Shown in pieces: positions 1 through 7,114 of a stretch of 7,127 nucleotides of DNA; position 1 is the first letter of the stretch, and every line of letters starts with the position of its first letter. This DNA is from Rhizobium sp. (GTDB lineage Bacteria > Pseudomonadota > Alphaproteobacteria > Rhizobiales > Rhizobiaceae), in contig DNPN01000101.1 in assembly GCA_003501385.1 (NCBI GenBank), positions 2,890-10,016 of the forward strand. Reading direction: 5' to 3'. Under the pieces are notes generated by a model, which saw only the letters and a list, made by a program, of their open reading frames with translations, had not been told where the DNA came from and did no database searches. The translations under genes and the position numbers were made by a program.

Positions 1-1828
1 GCCATTCCGGCGGGGTCAGCGGCAGGGTGTCATCCAGCATGGTGTTGAGCACATCCACAAAAGGTACGGCGGCGATAATGCCACCGAACTTTTCCGGGGC
101 CATATTGGCAATGGCACCCATCAGCATGCCACCAGCCGAGCCACCTTCGGCAATAATGTTTTCATAGGAGGTAAAGCCCTCCTTGACCAGATGATCGGCA
201 CTGGCGATGAAATCCTTGAAGGTGTTGACCTTCTTTTCCATCTTGCCGTCTTCATACCATTGAAAACCCTTGTCCTTGCCGCCGCGAATATGGGCAATGG
301 CATAGACAAAGCCGCGATCCACCAGGGACAGGCAGGAGGTGTTGAAGCCGGCAGGAATGGTGACGCCATAGGCACCATAGCCATAGAGCAGGCAAGGCGC
401 TGTGCCATCCAGCGGCGTGTTCTTGCCATAGAGCAAGGTCACTGGCACCTCCTCGCCATCATGGGCTTTGGCAAACACCCGGCGGGTGATGTAATCCTCC
501 GGGTTATGGCCGCTGGGCACTTCCTGGGTTTTCAACAGCACCCGCTCACGGGTTGCCATGTTGTAATCATAAAGCTGGCTTGGGGTGGTCATGGACGAAT
601 AGGAGAAACGGATGACATTCGTGTCATATTCGGCAGCGCCGGACAGGCCGAGAGAATAGGCTTCCTCGGCAAAATCAATGGCGTGTTCCTCGCCACTCTT
701 GCGATCCCGGATCATGATGCGCGGCAGGCCATCGCGGCGCTCCAGCCAAATCAGATGCCGGGCATAGGCCATGTGCGACAGGATCAACCGGCCCGGCGTG
801 TGCGGTACCAGTTCTTTCCAGTTTTCTTTGCCCGGTGCCGTTACCGGCGCTTCCATGATTTTGAAATCCTTGGCACCATCGGCATTGGTGAGGATATAGA
901 ACACATCTCCGCCTTCGGTCATGGAATATTCCACGCCTTCCTCACGCTCCGCCACCAGCTTTGGCTCTGCCGTGAGATCAGCGGTGGACAGCAGGCGATA
1001 TTCCGAGGTCTCGTGGTCGTGAATGTCGATGTAGATCACATCATCCAGCAGCGAACCGCCCACACCCATGAAGAAGCCGGGGTCCTGCTCTTCATACACC
1101 AGCCGGTCCGCAGATTGCGGCTGACCGAGAACATGATGGAATACCTTGCTGGGGCGGTGATTGTCATCTTGCAGCGTGTAGAAAAAGCTCTTGCCGTCGG
1201 GTGCCCAGATGCCATCGCCTGCGGTGTTTTCCAACACATCCGGCAGGTCCTCGCCGGTTTTCAGATCGCGGATGCGTAAGGTGAAATATTCCGAGCCCTT
1301 GTCGTCATAGCTCCAGATGCCCAAGGCATGATCGTTGGAATGATCAATGCCGCCGAGACGAAAATAATCCTTGCCCGCCGCTTCCTTATCGCCATCCAGC
1401 AACAGTTCGCGAATGCTCTCGTCATGCGGGTTGCCATCACGCGGAATGCGGAAATAGCGCGGTTGTTCGCCACCTGTCACAAAGGCCGAGCCGTAAGCAT
1501 AAGCGCCATCCTTCATCGGAATCGAGGAATCATCTTCCTTGATGCGGCCTTTCATTTCATCAAAAAGGGTCTTTTGCAGCGCCTTGGTGTCATCCATGGC
1601 GGCATCCATATAGGCGTTTTCGGCCTCCAGATGGCTCCGGATTTCTGGATCAAGAATCGAGGTGTCCTTGAACATCTGTTGCCAATTGTCTGCCCGCAGC
1701 CAGGCATAATCATCGGTGCGGGTGATGCCGTGGCGCGTATCCTGAAGCGGTTTTTTCAACGCTTTTGGCGCAGCTGGCAGGTTGGCAAATGCGGTTTTGG
1801 CGGAAGGAGACTTTGGGGAAATGGACAA
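1..1828 (-). CDS. ptrB: Oligopeptidase B (S9A serine peptidase), 3' end outside window
   Basis: Oligopeptidase B is a prolyl-oligopeptidase-family serine peptidase that cleaves short peptides after Arg or Lys, normally in the cytoplasm. The minus strand reads open for 609 codons with no stop. The N-terminal part (about residues 30-45) reads DTRHGITRTDDYAWLRA, typical of the family. The middle is the beta-propeller region. The C-terminal alpha/beta-hydrolase part contains GYGAYG, the IRGG motif and the nucleophile elbow EGGSAGG, with Ser about residue 564 (codon 139-137). The window cuts the gene after LPLTPPEW, so the last 100 or so residues, including the catalytic Asp and His, are not visible. 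The start is uncertain. I chose TTG at 1828 (SISPKSPSAKTAF follows) because family similarity begins about there. The frame stays open upstream to an ATG at 2014, just after a stop at 2032-2030, which would add 62 residues of no recognisable family. Neither start has a strong ribosome binding site. The product call is very secure. Confidence 0.95.
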   Translation of the reverse strand, partial: MSISPKSPSAKTAFANLPAAPKALKKPLQDTRHGITRTDDYAWLRADNWQQMFKDTSILDPEIRSHLEAENAYMDAAMDDTKALQKTLFDEMKGRIKEDDSSIPMKDGAYAYGSAFVTGGEQPRYFRIPRDGNPHDESIRELLLDGDKEAAGKDYFRLGGIDHSNDHALGIWSYDDKGSEYFTLRIRDLKTGEDLPDVLENTAGDGIWAPDGKSFFYTLQDDNHRPSKVFHHVLGQPQSADRLVYEEQDPGFFMGVGGSLLDDVIYIDIHDHETSEYRLLSTADLTAEPKLVAEREEGVEYSMTEGGDVFYILTNADGAKDFKIMEAPVTAPGKENWKELVPHTPGRLILSHMAYARHLIWLERRDGLPRIMIRDRKSGEEHAIDFAEEAYSLGLSGAAEYDTNVIRFSYSSMTTPSQLYDYNMATRERVLLKTQEVPSGHNPEDYITRRVFAKAHDGEEVPVTLLYGKNTPLDGTAPCLLYGYGAYGVTIPAGFNTSCLSLVDRGFVYAIAHIRGGKDKGFQWYEDGKMEKKVNTFKDFIASADHLVKEGFTSYENIIAEGGSAGGMLMGAIANMAPEKFGGIIAAVPFVDVLNTMLDDTLPLTPPEW

Positions 1829-2021
1829 GGGGGGCAATCTCGCTGTGTTCGGTGAAGCCGTAGAGACGATGTGCAAGAGATAGCCAGCGCGGGCCAACCA
1901 TTCAAGAGAAAACCCGTTGATTGATGAAGGCGTGTCCGATAATTGCCTTAGTCTGATTGTAGAAACGACCGCTTGCGCGCGTATTTGTTGCGCTTTCACT
2001 CCGGTTTGCGGCATCCTCTCT

Positions 2022-2039
2022 TTGCGGCTTTAACCGCAA
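2022..2039. repeat. Short perfect inverted repeat, possible operator
   Basis: Six-base arms TTGCGG and CCGCAA flank a six-base spacer CTTTAA in the divergent intergenic region. The position suits a regulator site, but arms this short occur by chance. The core TTTGCG recurs nearby at about 2014 and 2042, making a loose cluster. No known operator was recognised. Confidence 0.2.
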
Positions 2040-2159
2040 CGTTTGCGTAAGAGTCTGAAGGGAATTGCCGCATGATCGGGTCACAACTTCGGGATACCTC
2101 TTATAATTGCTGGATTGGTCACGGCCATGCGAATATATTTCATGGAATCGACGTTTATT

Positions 2160-2163
2160 AGGA
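2160..2163 (+). promoter_or_regulatory. Ribosome binding site of the DUF930 gene
   Basis: AGGA lies 7 bases before the ATG at 2171 in an A/T-rich leader. This supports 2171 as the start. Confidence 0.6.
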
Positions 2164-2170
2164 AAAATAT

Positions 2171-2560
2171 ATGCGCTTAGCGATTGTATCCTGCTGCATG
2201 ACGATGTTTTTTGCGCAAAACGTGTTTGCTCTTGATAAGGCCAGCAACCGCCAGCTTGAAGAACTGTCTCCGGCGGAGCGCATGGAGCAGCGCTGCGATG
2301 TGGAAGCGATGAACCGTATCTACAAAGAGAGCAAACAGTTTCGGCCCGATAAAGTGATTGCCTATACCTTTGCCAAAACCAAGGCCGATGGCGATAGCCT
2401 CTCGGCACCGGGCGCTGTGTTTCGCAGCAAAGGCGAATGGTATCATTTGAAATACGCTTGCGTGACCAGCAATGGGCATCTGGATGTCAAATCCTTCAGC
2501 TATCAGATTGGCGAAGAAGTACCAAAGTCAAGCTGGAGCAAATATTACCTCTATAATTGA
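2171..2560 (+). CDS. Secreted/periplasmic DUF930-family protein
   Basis: This is a 129-residue protein of unknown function. Residues 1-20 form a signal peptide ending VFA, with likely cleavage before LDKAS, so the mature protein should be periplasmic or exported. The mature part matches my recall of the DUF930 family: an LSPAERMEQRCDVEAM segment, then FRPDKVIAYTF, an AVFRSKGEWYHLKY strand pair, and a SFSYQIG...P.S.W ending. Two mature-region cysteines (C42 and C97) sit where a disulfide could form. Two further cysteines are in the signal peptide (C8, C9). The start is set by ATG with AGGA 7 bases upstream. The gene is divergent from ptrB and probably transcribed alone, since a strong stem-loop follows. 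Family members are found mainly in Rhizobiales. No biochemical role is known to me. Confidence 0.85.
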   Translation: MRLAIVSCCMTMFFAQNVFALDKASNRQLEELSPAERMEQRCDVEAMNRIYKESKQFRPDKVIAYTFAKTKADGDSLSAPGAVFRSKGEWYHLKYACVTSNGHLDVKSFSYQIGEEVPKSSWSKYYLYN

Positions 2561-2580
2561 GGTGGTGGTTCGGATTGTTG

Positions 2581-2608
2581 CGCGGCTGGCATATCTCTCC
2601 CAGCCGCG
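2581..2608 (+). terminator. Strong stem-loop, possible terminator after the DUF930 gene
   Basis: Perfect 9-base arms CGCGGCTGG (2581-2589) and CCAGCCGCG (2600-2608) enclose a 10-base loop, 20 bases past the DUF930 stop. The stem is GC-rich and stable, but the downstream tail (AGGTTTACG) has no run of T, so this is not a textbook intrinsic terminator. It could be a processing or stability hairpin, or act in the leader of the next gene. Confidence 0.45.
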
Positions 2609-2731
2609 AGGTTTACGCCTTTCACAAACAGGCCAGCCTTGCAGAAATAACATGGTGCGTTGCAGCATGCGCAGTGGACCGACGCAACAACCGGCTCTAT
2701 AGACGAGGTCCCCTCTGAGCGAGATGCCATC

Positions 2732-3649
2732 ATGATTGTCCGCGATCGTCCAAGCCTCTTTAAACTGTTCTTCACTCTGCGCGGCTCGATTTTGCCCAAC
2801 ATCCTGCCGCAACTGCTTCTGGTGGCAGTCTTGTCGGCGCTGGTGGTGTGGGGGCATCACACCTATCCGGGCATTGTGCCAAGCTTCAGCGGTGCGCCGG
2901 TTGCCATCATGGGTGTGACGATTTCGCTGTTTCTCGGCTTTCGCAACAACGCCTGCTATGATCGCTGGTGGGAAGGGCGCAAATTATGGGGGCAGATGCT
3001 GATCAGCGCCCGCAGCCTTTCGCGCCAGACACTGGTGCTGGATATGCGCGGGCAGGGCGAGGCGCGCAGGCGCATCCTGTCCTTGGTCATCGCCTTTGGT
3101 TTTGCCATGGTGCGCCATCTGCGCCCGCAAGCGGCCTCCAATGCGGGGCTGGAGCGGTTGACGCCTGCGGATGTGGAGGATTTGAACAACAGCCGCAATC
3201 CGCCGGATCTGTTGCTGCGCAAGGTGGCGCTGGAGGTTGCGATACTGCGGCAGCAGGATATTGTCACCGATGTGGAAATGGTGATGCTGGATCACAATCT
3301 GGCGGAACTGGCGCTGGTGCAGGGCGCTTGTGAGCGTATTCGCAACACGCCTGTACCCTTTGCCTATTCGCTGCTTTTGCACCGCACGGCCCATATTTTC
3401 TGTTTCATTCTGCCCTTTGGTTTTGATGATGTGCTGGGCTGGTTCATGCCGCTGGCCAGCGCCATCATGGCCTACACGCTGTTTGGTCTTGATGCCTTGG
3501 GCGATGAGTTGGAAGAGCCATTCGGCATCCTGCCCAACAGCTTGCCGATTGATGCCATTGCTCGCACTGTTGAGATCAACATGCTGGAAGCCCTTGGCGA
3601 GCACGATCTGCCCCCGAAGCCAGAGCCGATTGACTATGTGCTGATGTGA
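2732..3649 (+). CDS. Bestrophin-family (UPF0187/YneE-like) inner-membrane channel protein
   Basis: The 305-residue product has the length and layout of bacterial bestrophin homologues such as E. coli YneE and the Klebsiella bestrophin KpBest, pentameric ion channels of the inner membrane. The N-terminus MIVRDRPSLFKLFFTLRGSI is typical. A hydrophobic helix spans about residues 24-42. A second spans about 56-70, leading into the family signature FRNNACYDRWWEGRKLWG (70-87). A long cytoplasmic helical region follows. Hydrophobic helices are seen again at about 219-252, ending in the conserved LDALGDELEEPFG (253-265). Start: the frame is open upstream to a TTG at 2660, but ATG at 2732 matches the usual family N-terminus and length, so I prefer it. 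The ribosome site is weak (GAGCGAGA). Whether it passes cations or anions cannot be told from sequence. Confidence 0.9.
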   Translation: MIVRDRPSLFKLFFTLRGSILPNILPQLLLVAVLSALVVWGHHTYPGIVPSFSGAPVAIMGVTISLFLGFRNNACYDRWWEGRKLWGQMLISARSLSRQTLVLDMRGQGEARRRILSLVIAFGFAMVRHLRPQAASNAGLERLTPADVEDLNNSRNPPDLLLRKVALEVAILRQQDIVTDVEMVMLDHNLAELALVQGACERIRNTPVPFAYSLLLHRTAHIFCFILPFGFDDVLGWFMPLASAIMAYTLFGLDALGDELEEPFGILPNSLPIDAIARTVEINMLEALGEHDLPPKPEPIDYVLM

Positions 3650-3727
3650 GCATCAAGCGATTTTGTCTTGACTGGCGAGCGATTTGAGCGCTTTGCCTGA
3701 GCATTCTTGTTATGCTTGAGTGGTGCT
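3650..3727 (+). other. Short spacer before the deacetylase gene
   Basis: Seventy-eight bases separate the bestrophin stop from the ATG at 3728. TTGACT at 3668-3673 resembles a -35 element, but no good -10 hexamer stands 16-18 bases downstream, so a promoter is only possible. Cotranscription with the bestrophin gene is equally plausible. Confidence 0.3.
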
Positions 3728-4468
3728 ATGCGTCTTTCCAAATTCCTGTTCGGCTCGATTGCCTGTGTCTTGTTGTGTGGTCCCGCACTGGCAGCGAATG
3801 ACGGTCTGGTGGAGCCAAAGCTGCGTGTTCCGCCGGCCAGTAAAGGTGCCCCCCATGTGGCGGTGACGCTGGATGCCTGCATGGGCAAAACCGACATGCG
3901 CATTCTGTCCACGCTTTTGGAAGACAATATCAAGGCAACCATTTTCGTCACCGGCCGCTGGATCAGAACCAATCCCGAGGCTGTCGCCATTTTGAAAAGC
4001 CGTCCCGACCTGTTCGAGGTGGAAAATCACGGCGCAAACCACATTCCCGCCGTGGATTACCCCACCAAGGTTTACGGTATTGACGCCGCCGGATCGCCAG
4101 ACGCGGTGGCCAAAGAGGTGGAGGGCGGGGCCAAGGCCATGCAAGCCGCGGGCTTTCCCGCCCCACGCTGGTATCGCGACGCCACAGCCAAATATTCCCC
4201 CTCGGCCATCACCCAGATCAAGGCCATGGGCTTTGACATCGGCGGTTTTTCCATCAATGGCGATTCAGGCTCTCTTCTGGGGGCCAAACAGACCGAACAA
4301 CAATTCGCCCGCGCCAAAAACGGCGATGTGCTGATTGCCCACATCAACCAACCCACCCACGCCGCAGGCGAGGGCGTGGTGGCCGGGCTAAAAGCGCTGA
4401 AAGCGCGTGGTGTGGTGTTTGTGCATCTGGATGAGGCGCAGCAGGAGAAACCGGCAGTGGTGAATTAA
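3728..4468 (+). CDS. Exported polysaccharide deacetylase-like protein (NodB fold, CE4-related)
   Basis: The 246-residue protein begins with a signal peptide (MRLSKFLFGSIACVLLCGPALA, cut after A22 by inference), so it acts outside the cytoplasm. The mature part reads as a NodB-homology domain. Motif 1 is VTLDACMGKTD with D49. The metal-site motif is HGANH (H101 and H105). A motif 3-like RWYRDATAKYSP follows, then FSINGDSG, and a motif 5-like GDVLIAHINQPTH near the end. CE4 enzymes remove N- or O-acetyl groups from sugars such as peptidoglycan or exopolysaccharide, using a metal held by Asp-His-His. Here the usual Asp-Asp pair of motif 1 is Asp-Ala, so the metal ligand set may differ and the substrate is unknown. 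Start: ATG 3728 gives a clean signal peptide with a weak GAG 7 bases upstream; a TTG at 3707 in the same frame is less likely. Confidence 0.85.
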   Translation: MRLSKFLFGSIACVLLCGPALAANDGLVEPKLRVPPASKGAPHVAVTLDACMGKTDMRILSTLLEDNIKATIFVTGRWIRTNPEAVAILKSRPDLFEVENHGANHIPAVDYPTKVYGIDAAGSPDAVAKEVEGGAKAMQAAGFPAPRWYRDATAKYSPSAITQIKAMGFDIGGFSINGDSGSLLGAKQTEQQFARAKNGDVLIAHINQPTHAAGEGVVAGLKALKARGVVFVHLDEAQQEKPAVVN

Positions 4469-4498
4469 GTGTAATTTAATACCGATCCCTTTATTTTC

Positions 4499-4502
4499 AG
4501 GG
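4499..4502 (+). promoter_or_regulatory. Ribosome binding site supporting a TTG start
   Basis: AGGG lies 9 bases before the TTG at 4512. The frame is closed by a TAG at 4503-4505 and contains no in-frame ATG or GTG near the start, so this site is the main support for TTG initiation. Confidence 0.5.
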
Positions 4503-4511
4503 TAGAAGTGG

Positions 4512-5015
4512 TTGTTTTTTAGTGATTTAGTCGATCGAAAATTACTTTTTGAAAGAAATGTTATATTTGGAGGGCACGCGGCAGCGATACCGTTTACTGA
4601 CCGTGAACTGAAACGTGCGTGGCGTGAACTTACTGCTTGTGCTCAAGTCGCGGTTGGCGTTGAGCGCCAGAATCCTCAGCGCCTTTTACTGTTTTATGCA
4701 GTTGAGGTTGGATTGAAGGCCGTTTTTCTCAAAAGGAAGAATCGCTCGTTATTTGATAGCGCGGACATTGCAAAAATGGGACATGACCTTCGCCAAATAT
4801 TGAGGGATTTGGGGGTTGGAACAAATCTGCAACTTCCTGAAATCCTAGAGCTTGAAACAGTTGCCAAGCGAGGCAAAAATCTCCTGCGCAATGGGGATGT
4901 AAGCATCTTGCACCAGGCTTGGCGCTATGGTGGAAAGTGTGTATCGCCGACTGATAAAGATTGTGAGGAAAAGTTGGAAAAAGTGCTGATTTGGATTCGG
5001 GGAGAACTTAGATGA
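4512..5015 (+). CDS. Small HEPN-like helical protein, first gene of putative defence operon
   Basis: The 167-residue soluble protein has no signal peptide and looks wholly alpha-helical. I recognise no named gene. Features suggest a HEPN-like fold: a helix LLLFYAVEVGLKAVFLKRK (58-76) like the AVE.GLKA helix of HEPN proteins, then KMGHDLRQILRDLG (88-101), and a C-terminal LLRNGDVSILHQAWRYGG (124-141). Many HEPN proteins are RNases with an R-x4-6-H motif; here the nearest match is R126-x7-H134, so catalytic activity is uncertain. The start is TTG with AGGG upstream. Its TGA stop overlaps the ATG of the next gene by 4 bases (ATGA), so the two are almost surely translated together. Composition is more AT-rich than the genes to the left, which suggests acquisition by transfer. 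The alternative is a non-enzymatic partner or adaptor of the ATPase. Confidence 0.7.
   Translation: MFFSDLVDRKLLFERNVIFGGHAAAIPFTDRELKRAWRELTACAQVAVGVERQNPQRLLLFYAVEVGLKAVFLKRKNRSLFDSADIAKMGHDLRQILRDLGVGTNLQLPEILELETVAKRGKNLLRNGDVSILHQAWRYGGKCVSPTDKDCEEKLEKVLIWIRGELR
4999..5004 (+). promoter_or_regulatory. Ribosome binding site of the ATPase gene, inside the upstream gene
   Basis: GGGGAG lies 7 bases before the ATG at 5012, within the end of the HEPN-like gene. With the ATGA overlap it supports coupled translation. Confidence 0.65.
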
Positions 5016-7114
5016 ATTTCAATGGCACAAAAAAAGACAACTTATTGACGTGGCTTGATGTCGATCGAATGCTAAAGCAAAAAACGGCGCTGTGGAGTAA
5101 TCTTCCAGCCAATGTGAGTGCGGTGGATTGCTTTTCAGATGGTATGGATGTTCGATATAGCGCTGATATTGATGGTGTTCATTCTTGGATTGCAGATGTT
5201 TTTGGCGCGGCATACGACCGCGAGAATGCTTCAATTAACTTACGTATAGATAAAAGCACCTATGCGGTTAACCTGATTCTTGATGGCTCAATCATCGAAG
5301 GTAACGGACATCAGGCATACCCATTGTGGCGTGACGTGACTTATTTGCCAACGTCCGAGCAGGGCAATATTTCGAATAATAGCTCTGAGAGTTTGCCCAG
5401 TGCCTGGCCGGACGGTCCCGAAATGGTCTCTTTTCATTCCTTTAAAGGTGGGGTAGGGCGAACAACTGCACTCATGACCTATGTTGCTGCCTGTATGGAT
5501 GATCGTGGTGTCGATGCAAAAAAAATACTGGTAATCGATGCAGATTTGGAAGCGCCAGGTGTGAGCTTCTGGTTAGACGATATGAACTATCCATCGGTAT
5601 CCTTTGTGCAGTTTATGGAGGCAATCCATTATCCGCCGGTGAGTGTTGAACATACAGTTGAGTATTTTGCCAGTGAATTGCGCAAAACGTCACTCAACGT
5701 CGGTGGTGTGCAAAGAGAATTGTTCATTTTGCCAGCAGCCCTCGCTCTTACTGAAATAGAGGATATGCCTGTGACGCCGGAGCATTTGGCGCGGGACCCT
5801 GAGAATCCGTGGAGATTATCCGATAATTTACATGCATTGGGCAAGAAATTAGGCGTTGATGCAGTATTCATTGATTTGCGAGCGGGTTTAAGCGAACTCG
5901 CAAGCCCTATCTTATTTGATCCGCGCGTTGACCATTTCTTTGTGACCACAGTCGCTCCGCAATCGGTACTCGGCATGTCAGAGGTGCTTCGTCGTCTGCA
6001 TGCTTTTAATCGCCGCTTGCCTACCGATAGGCAGCTTGACGCGCGTCCAACTGTTGTTTTGAGCCTATTGACAAAAGAGCTACGCGAGTCGAGCGATTAT
6101 CAAAAGGCATTGCAGGCGCTGGGTGAGGCGTATCCAATAGCAGATGATCTTGTTTCTGGTATTCAATGGCTGGAAGCCGAGTTTTTGAGCACACTTATGT
6201 CAATCGGTACGGTTCGGGATGGATTGAGAGAATTACGAAATTCAAATCTCCTGTTTGCGAGTGCTAGTGAGTGGGCGGAAATGCTGTATGAGAAGCCAGC
6301 AATTTTGCCGCCGGCAACGGCACCGGCAAAAAATGAACTGGCCGCAAAGTTGAAGAGGATTTGCGAGACGGCGCAATTTGCCGAAGGCAATAACTCACCA
6401 CAAATTTTGGCAACTGAGCCGCTAAGAAACTTGGGAAAGCACTTCTCTAAGGAAATTCCAAATCTTCTCATGATTGGTGCGAAGGGTGCTGGCAAAACAT
6501 TTACATATATGCAGCTTTTACGGTCAAAAAATTGGTCTGATTTTCTTGAGAAACTTGGATTTGATAAAAATGAGATTGTAGATGCAGCAATATTTCCGGC
6601 GCTTTGGTCCGGAAATATTGTTGATAAACCAGATGGGGACGTTAAATCAGCCCAGGAAAATGTGATTAGCCTCATTGGTGGAGATGTAAGTCAGCTATAT
6701 CGGGCATCGGAGTTGGCGGAGGAGATTAAATCAGCACTGAATACGCCACCAATATCATGGCTGTCTTTCTGGGATAGGCTTATCACGCGCCAATTCGGAA
6801 TTGTTCATGGTGGGCTCGAAGCTTTAAATGAAAAACTAGCGGCTAGTTCAAAAAGAGTAATCATAGTGTTCGATGGTTTGGAGGATTCCTTTAAGGATGT
6901 CTCTCAAACAGTGATGGCGGATGCCGTAGAGGCCTTGTTGAAACTCCCGGATCGTTTGAGTGAACTGCGAAATAGGCATATAGGGGCTGTTGTGTTTGTA
7001 CGCGTCGATTATGTACAAGCATCCGTTCGCCAAAATTTTGGTCAGTTACTCCAGCGATATCAGCCATTCCGACTTCAATGGGACGCGGAGAGCTTTTTGC
7101 GGCTAGTGCACTGA
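5012..7114 (+). CDS. KGGVGR-variant ParA/MinD-like ATPase fused to a second P-loop ATPase
   Basis: The 700-residue protein has three visible parts. Residues 1 to about 130 form a domain I do not recognise. About 135-440 is a ParA/MinD-like domain: HSFKGGVGRTT (P-loop, K145, with Arg150 where Walker A lysine is usual), DADLEAPG (D176, D178) and VFIDLRAGLS (D288). About 455-700 is a second ATPase domain with a classical Walker A, GAKGAGKT (489-496), and Walker B, VIIVFDGLED (D621). A later AVVFVRVDY strand resembles a sensor segment. No membrane segment or signal peptide is seen, so it is cytoplasmic. Such multi-domain NTPases often serve as sensors or switches in defence systems; with the coupled HEPN-like gene, that role is a fair guess only. 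The TGA at 7112-7114 ends the frame within helix-like sequence (ESFLRLVH), and the frame reads LIQM afterwards, so the protein may be truncated or the gene broken. Confidence 0.8.
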   Translation: MNFNGTKKDNLLTWLDVDRMLKQKTALWSNLPANVSAVDCFSDGMDVRYSADIDGVHSWIADVFGAAYDRENASINLRIDKSTYAVNLILDGSIIEGNGHQAYPLWRDVTYLPTSEQGNISNNSSESLPSAWPDGPEMVSFHSFKGGVGRTTALMTYVAACMDDRGVDAKKILVIDADLEAPGVSFWLDDMNYPSVSFVQFMEAIHYPPVSVEHTVEYFASELRKTSLNVGGVQRELFILPAALALTEIEDMPVTPEHLARDPENPWRLSDNLHALGKKLGVDAVFIDLRAGLSELASPILFDPRVDHFFVTTVAPQSVLGMSEVLRRLHAFNRRLPTDRQLDARPTVVLSLLTKELRESSDYQKALQALGEAYPIADDLVSGIQWLEAEFLSTLMSIGTVRDGLRELRNSNLLFASASEWAEMLYEKPAILPPATAPAKNELAAKLKRICETAQFAEGNNSPQILATEPLRNLGKHFSKEIPNLLMIGAKGAGKTFTYMQLLRSKNWSDFLEKLGFDKNEIVDAAIFPALWSGNIVDKPDGDVKSAQENVISLIGGDVSQLYRASELAEEIKSALNTPPISWLSFWDRLITRQFGIVHGGLEALNEKLAASSKRVIIVFDGLEDSFKDVSQTVMADAVEALLKLPDRLSELRNRHIGAVVFVRVDYVQASVRQNFGQLLQRYQPFRLQWDAESFLRLVH

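Larger units (their letters stand above)
1829..2170. other. Intergenic gap between divergent ptrB and DUF930 genes
   Basis: About 340 bases lie between the two divergent genes and should contain both promoters. A TATAAT hexamer sits at 2102-2107, about 64 bases before the DUF930 start, but no convincing -35 element lies 16-18 bases upstream. An inverted repeat TTGCGG/CCGCAA (2022-2027 and 2034-2039, loop of 6) could be a small operator or chance. The left part (1829-2014) is also an in-frame open extension of ptrB, so some of it may be coding if the ATG at 2014 is used. I see no RNA gene here. Confidence 0.5.

Noticed and set aside
191..1279. A 362-codon plus-strand open frame
   Set aside because: It lies fully antisense to the clear oligopeptidase B gene, and its translation resembles no protein family. 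It is a shadow of high-GC codon bias.
1328..1855. A 175-codon plus-strand open frame
   Set aside because: Also antisense to the oligopeptidase B N-terminal half, with no recognisable domain.
1902..2408. A 168-codon minus-strand open frame spanning the divergent gap and the DUF930 gene
   Set aside because: It overlaps the DUF930 gene, which has a signal peptide, ribosome site and family motifs; the translation is Arg/Ser/Cys-rich noise.
2547..2563. ACCTC/GAGGT inverted repeat at the DUF930 stop codon
   Set aside because: Only five base pairs, with no T run; too weak to call a terminator next to the much stronger hairpin at 2581-2608.
2984..3604. A 206-codon minus-strand open frame opposite the bestrophin gene
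   Set aside because: The bestrophin frame has strong family motifs; the antisense product is His/Gln-rich with no domain.
6163..6675. A 170-codon minus-strand open frame opposite the ATPase gene
   Set aside because: It runs across the second P-loop of the ATPase on the opposite strand and has no family features.
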